A stretch of 64,000 nucleotides of DNA. Source: CAYQEC01 sp964569015 (GTDB lineage: Bacteria > Actinomycetota > Acidimicrobiia > Spongiisociales > UBA5794). This document shows positions 14,938 through 22,841 of the stretch, in pieces (the stretch's first letter is position 1; every line of letters starts with the position of its first letter). The stretch is taken from positions 1 to 64,000 of the forward strand of contig CAZMSN010000004.1 in assembly GCA_964569015.1 (NCBI GenBank), read 5' to 3'. Both the position numbers and the translations under genes were made by a program. Below the pieces are notes generated by a model that had not been told where the DNA came from, did not search any database, and saw only the letters and a list, made by a program, of their open reading frames with translations.

Positions 14938-15783
14938 ATGACGCTAGACGGCCCGACGATGGGTCCGGTGGGCAACGCCCCGGATCTGCTGTTGGTGGAA
15001 GACAACGCGCTCCACGCTCGCCTGGTCACGACCATGGTGGACGACATCTGGCCCGAGGGTGTCTCTCTGCGACACGTCAAGCGCCTCGAGGGCGCCATCG
15101 AAGCGGTGCAGGAAGCGCCGCCGAGCTGTGTTCTCCTCGACCTGGTGCTCCCTGATGCGAGTCGTCTCGAGGCGGTGGAGGCGCTGACGGCGTGCGCGCC
15201 GGATCTCCCTCTCATCGTTCTCAGCTCCCATCAGAACGACGTTCTGGCCCTCGAGGCGATCCGGGCCGGTGCGCAGGACTACCTCGTCAAGGGCACGGCG
15301 ACGCCGGACAGCCTTGGCCGTGCCATCCTTTTCGCGATCGAGCGCGCGCGGACTCGAGATCTCGGCGCCGCCCGGCCGGCCGCGCTGACGGTGCCCGCGG
15401 AAGCCGAGCACGCAAGCCAAGCGGTGCTCGATCCGGCCGGGACGATGCTCTACGCCGAGGCGGCGATCGCCGATCTCATCGGCCGTCCGCTGGCGGAGGT
15501 GATCGGCGTTCCCCTGGACGAGGTGTGCCATCCCGCGGACTATTCGCTTTGGACCCGCACCCTCGAGGAAGCCGCCGCCGATCCCGACGGCGAAGAGCGG
15601 GAGCTGGTGGTTCGCTACCTGTATCCGTCGGGCGCCGACGTGCGGGTGCGGGTCGAGTTGATCGCGCTTCGCGGCGACGAGGGAGAACGAGCGGCCTTCC
15701 TCGCCACTTTCCATCCGACGTCGGAAGAGGGAACCGCTTCGTCCGGGGCCTACGCGGTGGTTACCGAGTGGAGCGACGGCTGA
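14938..15783 (+). CDS. Response regulator: receiver plus PAS-like output domain
   Basis: A 281-residue two-component protein. The N-terminal receiver (about 15-135) shows the acidic pair E21/D22, the phospho-acceptor D68 in VLLDLVLPDAS, the Ser in VLSSHQND and the Lys in DYLVKG. After a linker, residues about 160-270 form a PAS-like sensor domain (AVLDPAGTMLYAEAAIADLIGRPLAEVIG ... ELVVRYLYPSGADVRVRVELIALRGDEGE). There is no DNA-binding, GGDEF or kinase domain, so the protein is either a single-module partner or signals through protein contact. ATG 14938 has GGAGGG upstream and a TAGGCT hexamer near 14901. No cognate kinase gene is adjacent. Confidence 0.82.
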   Translation: MTLDGPTMGPVGNAPDLLLVEDNALHARLVTTMVDDIWPEGVSLRHVKRLEGAIEAVQEAPPSCVLLDLVLPDASRLEAVEALTACAPDLPLIVLSSHQNDVLALEAIRAGAQDYLVKGTATPDSLGRAILFAIERARTRDLGAARPAALTVPAEAEHASQAVLDPAGTMLYAEAAIADLIGRPLAEVIGVPLDEVCHPADYSLWTRTLEEAAADPDGEERELVVRYLYPSGADVRVRVELIALRGDEGERAAFLATFHPTSEEGTASSGAYAVVTEWSDG

Positions 15784-15810
15784 GCCTCGCGCCTGGTTCG
15801 ACGCGGCTGG

Positions 15811-15840
15811 GGCCTCGTCATCGATACGCTTCGATGAGGC
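15811..15840 (-). terminator. Hairpin at the 3' end of rnpB
   Basis: On the minus strand, CCTCATCGA and TCGATGA(CG)AGG form a hairpin that begins directly at the mature 3' end of RNase P RNA. The stem has about seven continuous pairs with a small bulge and no T-tract. It is a candidate terminator or processing structure. Confidence 0.4.
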
Positions 15841-16186
15841 GAGTCCGGGGATAAGCCGGATTCTGTCGTGGACGGTCATCTCTCTGGGCCCGCCATTGCT
15901 GGTCGGGCTCGTGCGGCCCACCTGGGACATCGCGGGCGGGCCACCCTGTCCCTGCTCGGCCTTGCTCCGGGTGGGGTTTGCCGATCCGCCCCGGTCACCC
16001 GGGGCGCTGGTGGTCTCTTACACCACCGTTTCACCCTTGCCTGTGCCGTTGCCGGCCATCGGCGGTCTGCTCTCTGTTGCACTTTCCGTCGGGTCGCCCC
16101 GCCTGGGTGTTACCCAGCACCGTGCCCTGTGGAGTCCGGACTTTCCTCGGCCGGAAACCCGGCCGCGACCGTCTCCCGGACTCGCC
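15838..16186 (-). ncRNA. rnpB: RNase P RNA, bacterial class A
   Basis: The catalytic RNA that matures tRNA 5' ends, about 349 nt, read on the minus strand. The 5' and 3' ends pair perfectly as helix P1: GGCGAGTCCGGG (16186 downward) with CCCGGACTCGCC (ending at 15838). Universal core blocks are present: GAGGAAAGTCCGGACTCC after P2/P3, the GGTAACACCC segment followed by GGGCGACCCGACGGAAAGTGCAACAGAG, and near the 3' end the conserved GACAGAATCCGGCTTA. The organisation fits ancestral type A RNA of high-GC Gram positives. A TACCGT hexamer seven nt upstream (16194-16199) is a suitable -10. The upstream gene on plus ends at 15783 and does not overlap. Confidence 0.95.
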
Positions 16187-16193
16187 ATGCGCA

Positions 16194-16199
16194 ACGGTA
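16194..16199 (-). promoter_or_regulatory. -10 hexamer TACCGT for rnpB
   Basis: On the minus strand TACCGT is followed by 7 nt and the first base of the RNase P RNA P1 helix, the distance expected between a -10 element and the transcription start. The remaining sequence to 16322 (about 120 nt) shows no gene. Confidence 0.5.
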
Positions 16200-16322
16200 G
16201 CGGTCCCCGGAGCCGTTCAACAGCGAGCGTCGTCCGTGGGGAGGCATCCACTCGTCGAACCCATCGGCGCCTCGCGGGCGCGTTCAGGACGACTGCGACG
16301 AGTCAGGCGAGACCGGGCCGGG

Positions 16323-16766
16323 TCATCCGCCGTTCTGGAGATGCTCCTCCAGCCCGGCGATCCAGCCGGCGGGGAGGTTCCAGTGCCGGGATCCGTCGAG
16401 CATGATGCCGAGATACTCCGACGAGGGGTGGTGATGACCGTTGGCCGTGTCGGTGTGGAGGTGGACGGCGACCTGGTGCCGCTTGCCGCTTCGGTCCATG
16501 GCTTCGACGGTGGTCACGCTGCGATGCTCTTCGCTCTCTATCTCGTCGAGTCGGTCGAACTCGTCCTCGGGAATGGAGAACACCGCACCCCAAACGGTGC
16601 TCCCGGTCTCAGGCTTGACCGTCGGTAGTGCCCCGTCCCAGGTGCCATCGTCGATCGGGAAATCCAGGCCCCACTCCGGGAGGTGGGCGATGAACTGGAA
16701 CTCGGCCCCAGGTGCCACATCCCGCATCTGATCTGGGGCGATCCTCGCGGTGTAGGCGAAGTACAA
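16323..16766 (-). CDS. Gamma-glutamylcyclotransferase-like (GGACT fold) protein, non-AUG start
   Basis: About 147 residues of the AIG2/gamma-glutamylcyclotransferase superfamily. The opening strand LYFAYTARI corresponds to the family's YFAYGSNL glycine-loop motif but lacks the usual G-S-N. The central PEDEFDRLDEIESEEH resembles the helix following the catalytic glutamate, and the segment VWGAVFSIPEDEFDRLD has the [VI]-x-G-x-[VL]-[YF]-x-[IL] pattern. An ideal Shine-Dalgarno AAGGAGG (16776-16782) is placed 9 nt before TTG 16766 or 6 nt before CTG 16769, with no ATG or GTG suitable, so a UUG (or CUG) start is likely. The frame upstream of this overlaps whiB antisense and is not coding. Confidence 0.72.
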   Translation of the reverse strand: MYFAYTARIAPDQMRDVAPGAEFQFIAHLPEWGLDFPIDDGTWDGALPTVKPETGSTVWGAVFSIPEDEFDRLDEIESEEHRSVTTVEAMDRSGKRHQVAVHLHTDTANGHHHPSSEYLGIMLDGSRHWNLPAGWIAGLEEHLQNGG

Positions 16767-16968
16767 CAGGGTGTGCCTCCTTACCACGTGTTGAGTCAGG
16801 TCACGGACCGGACCTCGAATTGTAGTGCCTTTCCACATCGACATGACACCGCAGATGAGACAGAAACCGCTACGAGCGGCGACGGTCGGGAACCATTCGC
16901 GGCCGCTATCCGTCTTATCGCTGAGCGAGCCGTGGGGGTTCGCCCGACACCTCGTGGAGGTCGCCTTG

Positions 16969-17238
16969 ATGCATGAGATCTTCGATTCCCTCGCCTTTCT
17001 CGAAGTGCCGGTGACCGAGGAGCGTCCCTGGATGGTGTTCGCCGCGTGCCGTGACGCTGAGCCCGATCTCTTCTTCCCGGTGACTCCGCAAGAGGGGGAT
17101 CGGGCGTTGGCGCTCTGCTCCATCTGCCCGGTGCGCGTCGATTGCCTCGAGTACGCCCTCGACACGAGGGAGCGTTTCGGGATCTGGGGCGGTTTGACGG
17201 AGAAGCAGCGCCTCGCCCTGCTCCGCCGCTCGGCCTGA
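16969..17238 (+). CDS. WhiB-family iron-sulfur transcriptional regulator
   Basis: An 89-residue WhiB-like protein, a family restricted to actinobacteria and their phages. Four cysteines are arranged as C27-x22-C50-x2-C53-x5-C59, ligands of a [4Fe-4S] cluster. The GIWGG turn follows at about 71-75, then a basic tail (TEKQRLALLRRSA) for DNA or sigma-factor contact. There is no AT-hook of the WhiB7 type. The start at ATG 16969 has GGAGG 8 nt upstream. The frame is open for 48 more codons but without family similarity. Length and tail are most like WhiB1/WhiB2. Divergent from the cyclotransferase-like gene; trpD follows 39 nt later but with its own promoter signal. Confidence 0.93.
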   Translation: MHEIFDSLAFLEVPVTEERPWMVFAACRDAEPDLFFPVTPQEGDRALALCSICPVRVDCLEYALDTRERFGIWGGLTEKQRLALLRRSA

Positions 17239-17262
17239 GGGCGCGGGTGGCCGTCGGGCTGC

Positions 17263-17268
17263 TAGCGT
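17263..17268 (+). promoter_or_regulatory. -10 hexamer TAGCGT before trpD
   Basis: TAGCGT sits 9 nt before the trpD ATG (17278) and no Shine-Dalgarno lies between, suggesting a leaderless or near-leaderless mRNA. The same TAGCGT with the same 9-nt spacing precedes pntAA at 61121-61126 on the minus strand. Confidence 0.45.
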
Positions 17269-17277
17269 CGGCTCCCG

Positions 17278-18303
17278 ATGACCGAACCGACATGGCCCGA
17301 CGTGCTCTCCGCGCTGATCGCAGGCGAGGACATCGGTCGCGAGCGCGCCCGATGGGCTATGGCCGAGGTGATGGCCGGCTCGGCGACGCCAGCGCAGATC
17401 GCGGCTCTCGTCGTTGCCCTGCGATCCAAAGGTGAGACCTCCGATGAGATGACCGGATTCGTCGAGGCGATGCTCGACGCGGCGGTCATGGTCGACGTCG
17501 GTGAGCCCGTCGTCGACATCGTCGGCACCGGGGGCGACCGCAGCGGCACCTTCAACGTCTCAACGACGGCGGCGTTCATCGCGGCGGGGGCCGGAGCCAA
17601 GGTCGCCAAGCACGGCAACCGGGCCGCCTCCTCGAAAACGGGCTCGGCCGACCTCCTCGAAGCCCTGGGCCTCGATCTCGAGATGGAGCCGGAGCGCACG
17701 GTGGAGATGATCCGGGAGATCGGATTCGGGTTCTTCTTCGCACCCCGTTACCACCCGGCGATGCGGTACGCCGGGCCGGTGCGCCGCGAGCTGGGGGTGC
17801 GGACGGTGTTCAACTTCCTCGGCCCACTGTGCAACCCAGCCCGGTCCCGCCGCTACGCCATGGGCGTGTCGGACCCGAGGATGGCCGAGCTGATGGTGGA
17901 GGTGCTCGCCAACCTGGGTGCTGAATACGCTTTCGTCTTCCGGGGAGAGGACGGGCTCGACGAGTTGACGACGACCGGGCCTTCGTTCATCTACCGCCTC
18001 AAGGATGGTGAGATCACCCACGCCGAGTTCACGCCGGAGGATTTCGGGGTGCCTCGGGCCACGATCGAGGACCTCCGCGGCGGAGACGCAGCCGAGAACG
18101 TGGCGATCACCCGAGGGGTGCTCGCCGGCGAACCCGGTCCCTACCGTGACATCGCTCTCGTCAACGCGGCGCCCGCCATCGTCGTCGCCGGGCTCGCCGA
18201 CGGCTTCATGGGGGCGATGGCGCTGGCGGCCCAGGCCGTGGATTCGGGTGACGCCCAGGCGGTCCTCGATCGGGTGATCGCATACTCCGCAAAGGGCGTG
18301 TGA
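17278..18303 (+). CDS. trpD: Anthranilate phosphoribosyltransferase
   Basis: Second step of tryptophan synthesis: transfers phosphoribosyl from PRPP to anthranilate. The protein is 341 residues, full length for the family. The PRPP glycine loop is VGTGGDRSGTFNVSTTAAF (about 81-99). The KHGNRAASSKTGSADLLEALG block and the anthranilate-side FFFAPRYHPAMRYAGPVRRELGVRTVFNFLGPLCNPA segment are intact. The stop TGA (18301-18303) is one base before the scaffold gap. No other trp gene is visible, so trpD is separate from a trp operon, at least on this side of the gap. Confidence 0.96.
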   Translation: MTEPTWPDVLSALIAGEDIGRERARWAMAEVMAGSATPAQIAALVVALRSKGETSDEMTGFVEAMLDAAVMVDVGEPVVDIVGTGGDRSGTFNVSTTAAFIAAGAGAKVAKHGNRAASSKTGSADLLEALGLDLEMEPERTVEMIREIGFGFFFAPRYHPAMRYAGPVRRELGVRTVFNFLGPLCNPARSRRYAMGVSDPRMAELMVEVLANLGAEYAFVFRGEDGLDELTTTGPSFIYRLKDGEITHAEFTPEDFGVPRATIEDLRGGDAAENVAITRGVLAGEPGPYRDIALVNAAPAIVVAGLADGFMGAMALAAQAVDSGDAQAVLDRVIAYSAKGV

Positions 18304-18304
18304 C

Positions 18305-18404
18305 NNNNNNNNNNNNNNNNNNNNNNNNNNNNNNNNNNNNNNNNNNNNNNNNNNNNNNNNNNNNNNNNNNNNNNNNNNNNNNNNNNNNNNNNNNNNNNNN
18401 NNNN
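18305..18404. other. Assembly gap, 100 N
   Basis: Exactly 100 unknown bases, the conventional length for a scaffold gap of unknown size. Gene order across it is inferred by scaffolding and the real distance may differ. Confidence 0.99.
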
Positions 18405-18443
18405 CCAGTGCCGCGGAATGCGTATGGACACACACGGGTCCAT
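18405..18443 (-). CDS. 5' end of a minus-strand gene lost in the gap
   Basis: A textbook start is visible on the minus strand: AAGGAGG (18451-18457), 7 nt spacing, ATG at 18443, then 13 codons MDPCVSIRIPRHW running into the N gap. The remainder of the gene is missing. The VSIRIP opening is reminiscent of MoaD/ThiS/CysO sulfur-carrier proteins, which often begin with a strand of this form followed by an LR-x-x-TGG segment. Thirteen residues are too few to assign it. The existence of a gene here is better supported than its identity. Confidence 0.5.
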
Positions 18444-18505
18444 GGTTGTTCCTCCTTCGAGATGGTGCTGCTCTGGCTCACTCTACGGTGAATCGCCTTC
18501 GGATG

Positions 18506-18521
18506 ACCGCCCTCGGGCGGT
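18506..18521. repeat. Perfect 16-nt palindrome ACCGCCCTCGGGCGGT
   Basis: A hairpin-forming palindrome (ACCGCCC-TC-GGGCGGT) lies 62 nt upstream of the lost minus-strand gene start and about 125 nt before the membrane-protein gene. It could be an operator or a terminator. The remaining 200 nt of this intergenic stretch show no gene. Confidence 0.45.
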
Positions 18522-18646
18522 GTTCTGAGAAGGGGGCGGCTCATGCGATCCTCGCTATGCCCGCAACGCCGGGGTGTCCGGCTGCCCGGCTAGGGTTCTG
18601 CGCAACGAGCCGGGAACCACCTGAGTGCGGTGAGCGTCTAAGAAAA

Positions 18647-20773
18647 GTGCGGATCGCCACACGCCTGACGATCGGTCTGACCGCGGGTGCGGTATTGTTG
18701 GCGTTCGCCCCGATCGCCGCCGCCCAAGAGACCGAGGAGGCCGACTCTTCTTCTGTGTCGGGCATCACGATGGAGGTTTCCGCGGGCATCGAGAGCTACG
18801 TCGATCCCTACGCCCCGGTGCACTTCTCGATCGCTCTCGCCTCCGATGAGTTGCTGGTCGGCCGGCTCGACGTCACGACCGGCGGCATCACCGTTCCCGC
18901 CGCCGTCGAGGTCCCGGCCGGCGGCTCGAAACGATACGACGTCGAGGTGCCGGCTCCGTACGACCGGCGCCAGGCAACGGTGGCGCTGCTGCGGACCTTG
19001 GACGGCCAGGACGAGGAATTGATGTCCGAGTCGATCCGGCTGAGGGTCCCCGACGGGGAGGTGCTCGTCGGCATGCTCGACGCAGCCGGTGTGGCGACCG
19101 CGGTTCGCAGTGCCACGGCCACCCCCATCGGCGGCGACATCGTGACGATCACGGTTGACGAGACCATGATCGAGCACGGCCTCGAGCCTGCCGCCTACGT
19201 CGTCGCAGGATCGGGCGCGGTGAGAGCGCTCGGTGAGCCGGCACGGCGAGCGCTGGAGCAGTGGGTCGGCGGGGGTGGGCGCCTCGTAGGCGAGGCCGAC
19301 GATCTGTCACTCGTCGGTGAGCCGGCAACCGGCAGCCTCTTCCCGGGCACGGCGGCGCTGGTGGCTCGGCAAGGTGACGGAGAGATCATCGCAGTCGCTG
19401 GTATCGACGCGGTTGCCGTCGACGAGTGGACCCGGATCATCCACGACCCGGTTCCGGTGGCCCTGATTCGCGACCAGACGTCGTCAGGATCGCAGCTCGG
19501 CCTCGTATCGGCGGCATCGGCCGGCCGAGACGTCGGAGTCCCGGCGCTGTCGTGGCTCCTGCTCGGCATCCTGCTGTTCGTCGTGATGATCGGGCCGGTC
19601 AACTTCGTGCTCCTGCGCGGGTTCGGCAAGCCCGAGATGGCCTGGATCACCATCCCGTTCCTGAGTGCGGTGTTCGTAGCCGGCTTTTGGCTCATCGGCC
19701 GCAGTAGCGTGGCGGATTTCACTCTCTCGCACGCCTCGCTCATGGTCGATTCCGGCAACGGGACCGTGGGCGAGGCCGGATTGGTGGTGCAGGTGGAATC
19801 CGGCGGCGACCGGCGGCTGACCCTCCCGGAGGGATGGTCGGCCGTTCCGGTGCAGAGCTTCGGCGGCTCGGAGGCGGGCGAGATCGAACCTGCCGGGGCC
19901 GGTGCCATCAACTTCGACCTCGGAGATCTGGGGGCCGGCACGGCCCAGGCGCTCTGGCAGTCCGAGCCGCTCGCCCTCGAGGCCGACTACCGCATGACGG
20001 AGGCCGGGCTCGAGGTGACGGTGCGCAACAACACGCCGTGGACGTTGTGGTCGTGGGGAGTGGTGGTGAGCGGTTCCGGCTACCCATCCCGCGAGGAGCT
20101 TCCACCGGGCGGCGAGGGCACGGTGACCGCCCGCGTCTCGACGCGCAACGTCAGCTACGAGCCGGTGATCGCATCGGCGGTGGGTCTATCCGGCGTGCGC
20201 TACACGGGTTCAGAGGCGAGCCGAAGGTACGAGGCCTCCTACTCGATGGCCGAGTATTGCGAGAGTCGCGTCGAGGATCTCCGCGGTGCCGATCTGCATC
20301 TGTTCGGTTTCACGGAGGATTTCGAGCCGGACCTGATGCTGGATGGACAGATCCAGCCCGCCTCGGGCACGACGTTGCTCGTCAAGCGGGTCGAGCTGCC
20401 GGCAGAGACCACTTCCCAGTTCGGGTCGGTCCGGCCGGAGCTGCTCGGCATCACCGGTTCGGCGACCGTCGAGGCGTATTACGAGGACATCTACGTGTAC
20501 GGAGCCGAAGAGATCTACTTCCGCTACATGGTTCCCGACGGCGTGCCATCGCGTGGGAGAATCTCACCGGCAGGGACATCGATGGCGACGGCGTCGGCGT
20601 GGGATTGGGCTGCCGAGGAATTCGTCGACATCGGGTGGGGCGACGAATTCCTCCTCGCCGACTACGTCTCGCCCGGCGGCGAGCTCGTTGTGCGCGGGAC
20701 CGTCGTCGAGAACAGCTTCTTCGAGGAATCGCTGCAACTCGCACGTTTTGCACTTGTCTGGAGCACGTCGTGA
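18647..20773 (+). CDS. Secreted/membrane protein, first gene of MoxR-VWA-ABC cluster
   Basis: A 708-residue protein starting at GTG 18647. A signal peptide (to about residue 28, APIAAAQ) leads into an outside N-terminal region of about 270 residues with strand-rich, Ig-like character and a glutamine-amidotransferase-like stretch (AAYVVAGSGAVRALGEPARRALEQWVGGGGRLVGEAD). Two membrane helices follow at about 298-323 and 330-350, with the motif GPVNFVLLRGFGKPEMAWITIP between them. That GP-N-[FY]-[LV]-L-R ... W-x-x-[IV]-P signature recurs in uncharacterised actinobacterial membrane proteins. A second outside domain of about 350 residues follows. The stop overlaps the ABC ATPase start (GTGA). Role unknown; probably the envelope receptor or adaptor of the cluster. 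Confidence 0.78.
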   Translation: MRIATRLTIGLTAGAVLLAFAPIAAAQETEEADSSSVSGITMEVSAGIESYVDPYAPVHFSIALASDELLVGRLDVTTGGITVPAAVEVPAGGSKRYDVEVPAPYDRRQATVALLRTLDGQDEELMSESIRLRVPDGEVLVGMLDAAGVATAVRSATATPIGGDIVTITVDETMIEHGLEPAAYVVAGSGAVRALGEPARRALEQWVGGGGRLVGEADDLSLVGEPATGSLFPGTAALVARQGDGEIIAVAGIDAVAVDEWTRIIHDPVPVALIRDQTSSGSQLGLVSAASAGRDVGVPALSWLLLGILLFVVMIGPVNFVLLRGFGKPEMAWITIPFLSAVFVAGFWLIGRSSVADFTLSHASLMVDSGNGTVGEAGLVVQVESGGDRRLTLPEGWSAVPVQSFGGSEAGEIEPAGAGAINFDLGDLGAGTAQALWQSEPLALEADYRMTEAGLEVTVRNNTPWTLWSWGVVVSGSGYPSREELPPGGEGTVTARVSTRNVSYEPVIASAVGLSGVRYTGSEASRRYEASYSMAEYCESRVEDLRGADLHLFGFTEDFEPDLMLDGQIQPASGTTLLVKRVELPAETTSQFGSVRPELLGITGSATVEAYYEDIYVYGAEEIYFRYMVPDGVPSRGRISPAGTSMATASAWDWAAEEFVDIGWGDEFLLADYVSPGGELVVRGTVVENSFFEESLQLARFALVWSTS

Positions 20774-21729
20774 TCGTCGAGTTCCGCGCCGTCGACAAGC
20801 GCTATGGGAAGGTCCGGGCACTTCAAGGGGCCGATTTCACCGTGCCCCGCGGTGCCACCGTCGGCCTGATCGGGCCCAATGGGGCGGGCAAGACGACGTC
20901 GATGCTCATCATGACCTCACTACTCGCGCGAGACGGCGGGGCGGTGCGGGTAGAGGGCATCGATCCTCAGAAGGACCCGCGGGCGGTGCGGCGCCACGTC
21001 GGGTACATGCCCGATTTCTTCGGCGTCTACGAGGGATTGCGCACCCGTGAGTACCTCGAGTTCTTCGCGGCCACCCAGAACATCCGCCCCATCGCCCGGC
21101 CGGCGGTGGTCGCCGATCTGCTCGCTCTCGTCGACCTCGAGGACAAGGCCGACGCCGACGTCAACACGCTCTCACGCGGCATGAAGCAGCGCCTGTCCCT
21201 GGCTCGGGCACTAGTGCACGATCCACAGCTGCTGGTGCTCGACGAGCCGGCGTCGGGGCTCGATCCGCGGGCTCGTGTTCAGCTGCGGCAGCTCATCGCC
21301 GAGCTCAATCGAATGGGCCGCACCGTCGTCATCTCGTCGCACATCCTCAGTGAGCTCGAGGGGATCTGCTCGCATCTCGCCGTGGTCGACCACGGCCGCG
21401 TGCTGGCCGAGGGAAGAGTCGATGAGATACGCAGCCGGCTGTTCACGGGAGGTCGTGTGACGGTGCGCATCGACGAGGAGAACGCCGTATTGGCCGAGGA
21501 AGTGCTACGCAGTCAGAGCGAGGTGAGCGGTGTCACCGTCGAGCGCAATCTGCTGCGTCTCGAGTTCGCCGGCGACGATCTCGCTTCGGCGCGTATTCTC
21601 GCCGCTGTCGTCGCGGCGGGGGTTCCCGTTATCGAATGGCGAGTCGAGGCGGCCGGTTTCGAGGAGCTGTTCCTCCATATCACCGGGAATGGAGACGGAG
21701 TGGTCGGATCGCCCGAGGTGAAGCAGTGA
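20770..21729 (+). CDS. ABC-2 type transporter ATP-binding protein
   Basis: A 319-residue ABC ATPase of the DrrA/NatA/CcmA exporter class. Walker A is GPNGAGKTT, the Q-loop region is GYMPDFFGVYEGL, the signature is LSRGMKQRL (a divergent LSGGQ typical of this class), Walker B is LLVLDEPASGLDP, and the switch is ISSHIL. A C-terminal domain of about 100 residues (RVTVRIDEENAVLAEEVL ... FEELFLHIT) follows as in ABC-2 exporters. The start GTG 20770 overlaps the preceding stop by four bases, and its own stop overlaps the permease start at 21726. Forms the exporter of the eight-gene cluster. Confidence 0.9.
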   Translation: MIVEFRAVDKRYGKVRALQGADFTVPRGATVGLIGPNGAGKTTSMLIMTSLLARDGGAVRVEGIDPQKDPRAVRRHVGYMPDFFGVYEGLRTREYLEFFAATQNIRPIARPAVVADLLALVDLEDKADADVNTLSRGMKQRLSLARALVHDPQLLVLDEPASGLDPRARVQLRQLIAELNRMGRTVVISSHILSELEGICSHLAVVDHGRVLAEGRVDEIRSRLFTGGRVTVRIDEENAVLAEEVLRSQSEVSGVTVERNLLRLEFAGDDLASARILAAVVAAGVPVIEWRVEAAGFEELFLHITGNGDGVVGSPEVKQ

Positions 21730-22841
21730 ATCCGGTCGCCCGCCGAGAGCTCCAAGAGCGATTCCGCACGTTGCGGTCTCCGCTGCTGCTCGGCGCCTGG
21801 GTGATGGCGGCCGGCGTTCTCACCTTCCTCGCCTACGTCTACGCCAGGAGCACCGCAGAGAGCAGCCTGTCGTCGCTCGGCTACTCCAGTCTCGGCTCGC
21901 TGTTCGCGTCCGCCTCGATGGGACGGTTCATCCTCCACTCGGTACTGCTCGGGCTCCTCACCGCGGTGGTGTTCGTCGTGCCTGGACAGGCCGCCGTCAC
22001 GATCGTCGGCGAGCGGGAACGCCAGACGCTGCCGTTGCTCCAGGTGAGCCAGCTCAGCGCGTGGGGCATCGTCGCCGGCAAGCTGATGTCGTCGTTGGCC
22101 TTCATCCTCCTCCTCCTGATCGCCACCGTGCCGCTCTTGGTGATTCCCGTGCTGCTCGGCGGGGTGACCGTCGCAAACGCCCTTTCCGGGATGGGCATGG
22201 TCATCGGCACCGCCGTGACGGTCGGCGCCTTGTCGATGTGGATCTCGGCCCGCGCCAAGAGCGTGCAGGGAGCGGTGCTCGGCTCGTACCTGGTGGCGGT
22301 GGCGCTGGTCATCGGCACGCTCGCGCTGGTGCTGGCCGAGGTGCTTCTCGTCGGGCCGGATCCGGAGGACCTGGGCCCGACGAGGATCGTGGCGGGAGCG
22401 CCCCGCGACGCGGGCCGGGAGCTCTACAGTGCCTGGCTCAACCCCTACCTCGGCCTGGTCGATGCCTCGTCGAACGTCCTCGACTTCCGGCCCGACGTCG
22501 TTGACTCACCGTACACGCCCTTCTGGCAAGTGCTAGTGAAACGCCAGGGATATGCTGCGCAGAGCATCAACGACCTCTACAGCGAGTGGGGCGCCGTCGA
22601 CGTTGTCCCGGGGAGATCTGTGATGATCGAAGGGGAGTTCGGAATGCGGTCCACGGGTCTCACCTCCTCCACTGCGACGAGCCGCTCCGTGGCGCCGATC
22701 CGGGGTGCGCTGTGGGTGAGGACGCTGGTATTCGAAGCGGTGCTGACGCTGCTGGCGTTGTTCGCCGCGAGGCGCCACATCAAGGTGCCACGTCGGCGCA
22801 TGCGCATACTCCGGAGAAAGGACGTCTCCCTTGCCTCCTGA
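21726..22841 (+). CDS. ABC-2 type transporter permease
   Basis: A 371-residue membrane protein starting at GTG 21726 (GTGA overlap with the ATPase stop). The N-terminal coupling helix VNPVARRELQERFRTLRSP is typical of ABC-2 permeases, and TIVGERERQTLPLLQVSQLSAWGIVAGKLMSSL is the conserved cytoplasmic ERE-x-G/Q-T-L element found in ABC2_membrane_2/NosY-like permeases. Six hydrophobic segments are apparent, with a large outside loop between helices 5 and 6 (about residues 220-335). The substrate may be a lipid, a peptide or a mechanical signal; GldF-like and NosY-like relatives are linked to envelope processes. Its end overlaps the next gene by 11 nt. Confidence 0.85.
   Translation: MNPVARRELQERFRTLRSPLLLGAWVMAAGVLTFLAYVYARSTAESSLSSLGYSSLGSLFASASMGRFILHSVLLGLLTAVVFVVPGQAAVTIVGERERQTLPLLQVSQLSAWGIVAGKLMSSLAFILLLLIATVPLLVIPVLLGGVTVANALSGMGMVIGTAVTVGALSMWISARAKSVQGAVLGSYLVAVALVIGTLALVLAEVLLVGPDPEDLGPTRIVAGAPRDAGRELYSAWLNPYLGLVDASSNVLDFRPDVVDSPYTPFWQVLVKRQGYAAQSINDLYSEWGAVDVVPGRSVMIEGEFGMRSTGLTSSTATSRSVAPIRGALWVRTLVFEAVLTLLALFAARRHIKVPRRRMRILRRKDVSLAS

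Noticed and set aside
16767..17165. Upstream 133-codon extension of the cyclotransferase-like gene
   Set aside because: It runs antisense through whiB and its promoter, lacks family similarity, and a strong ribosome-binding site marks a start at about 16766.
18446..18646. Longer N-terminus for the first gene of the MoxR cluster
   Set aside because: The added residues are low-quality (Cys, Pro, Arg rich) and precede a proper signal peptide that begins at GTG 18647.
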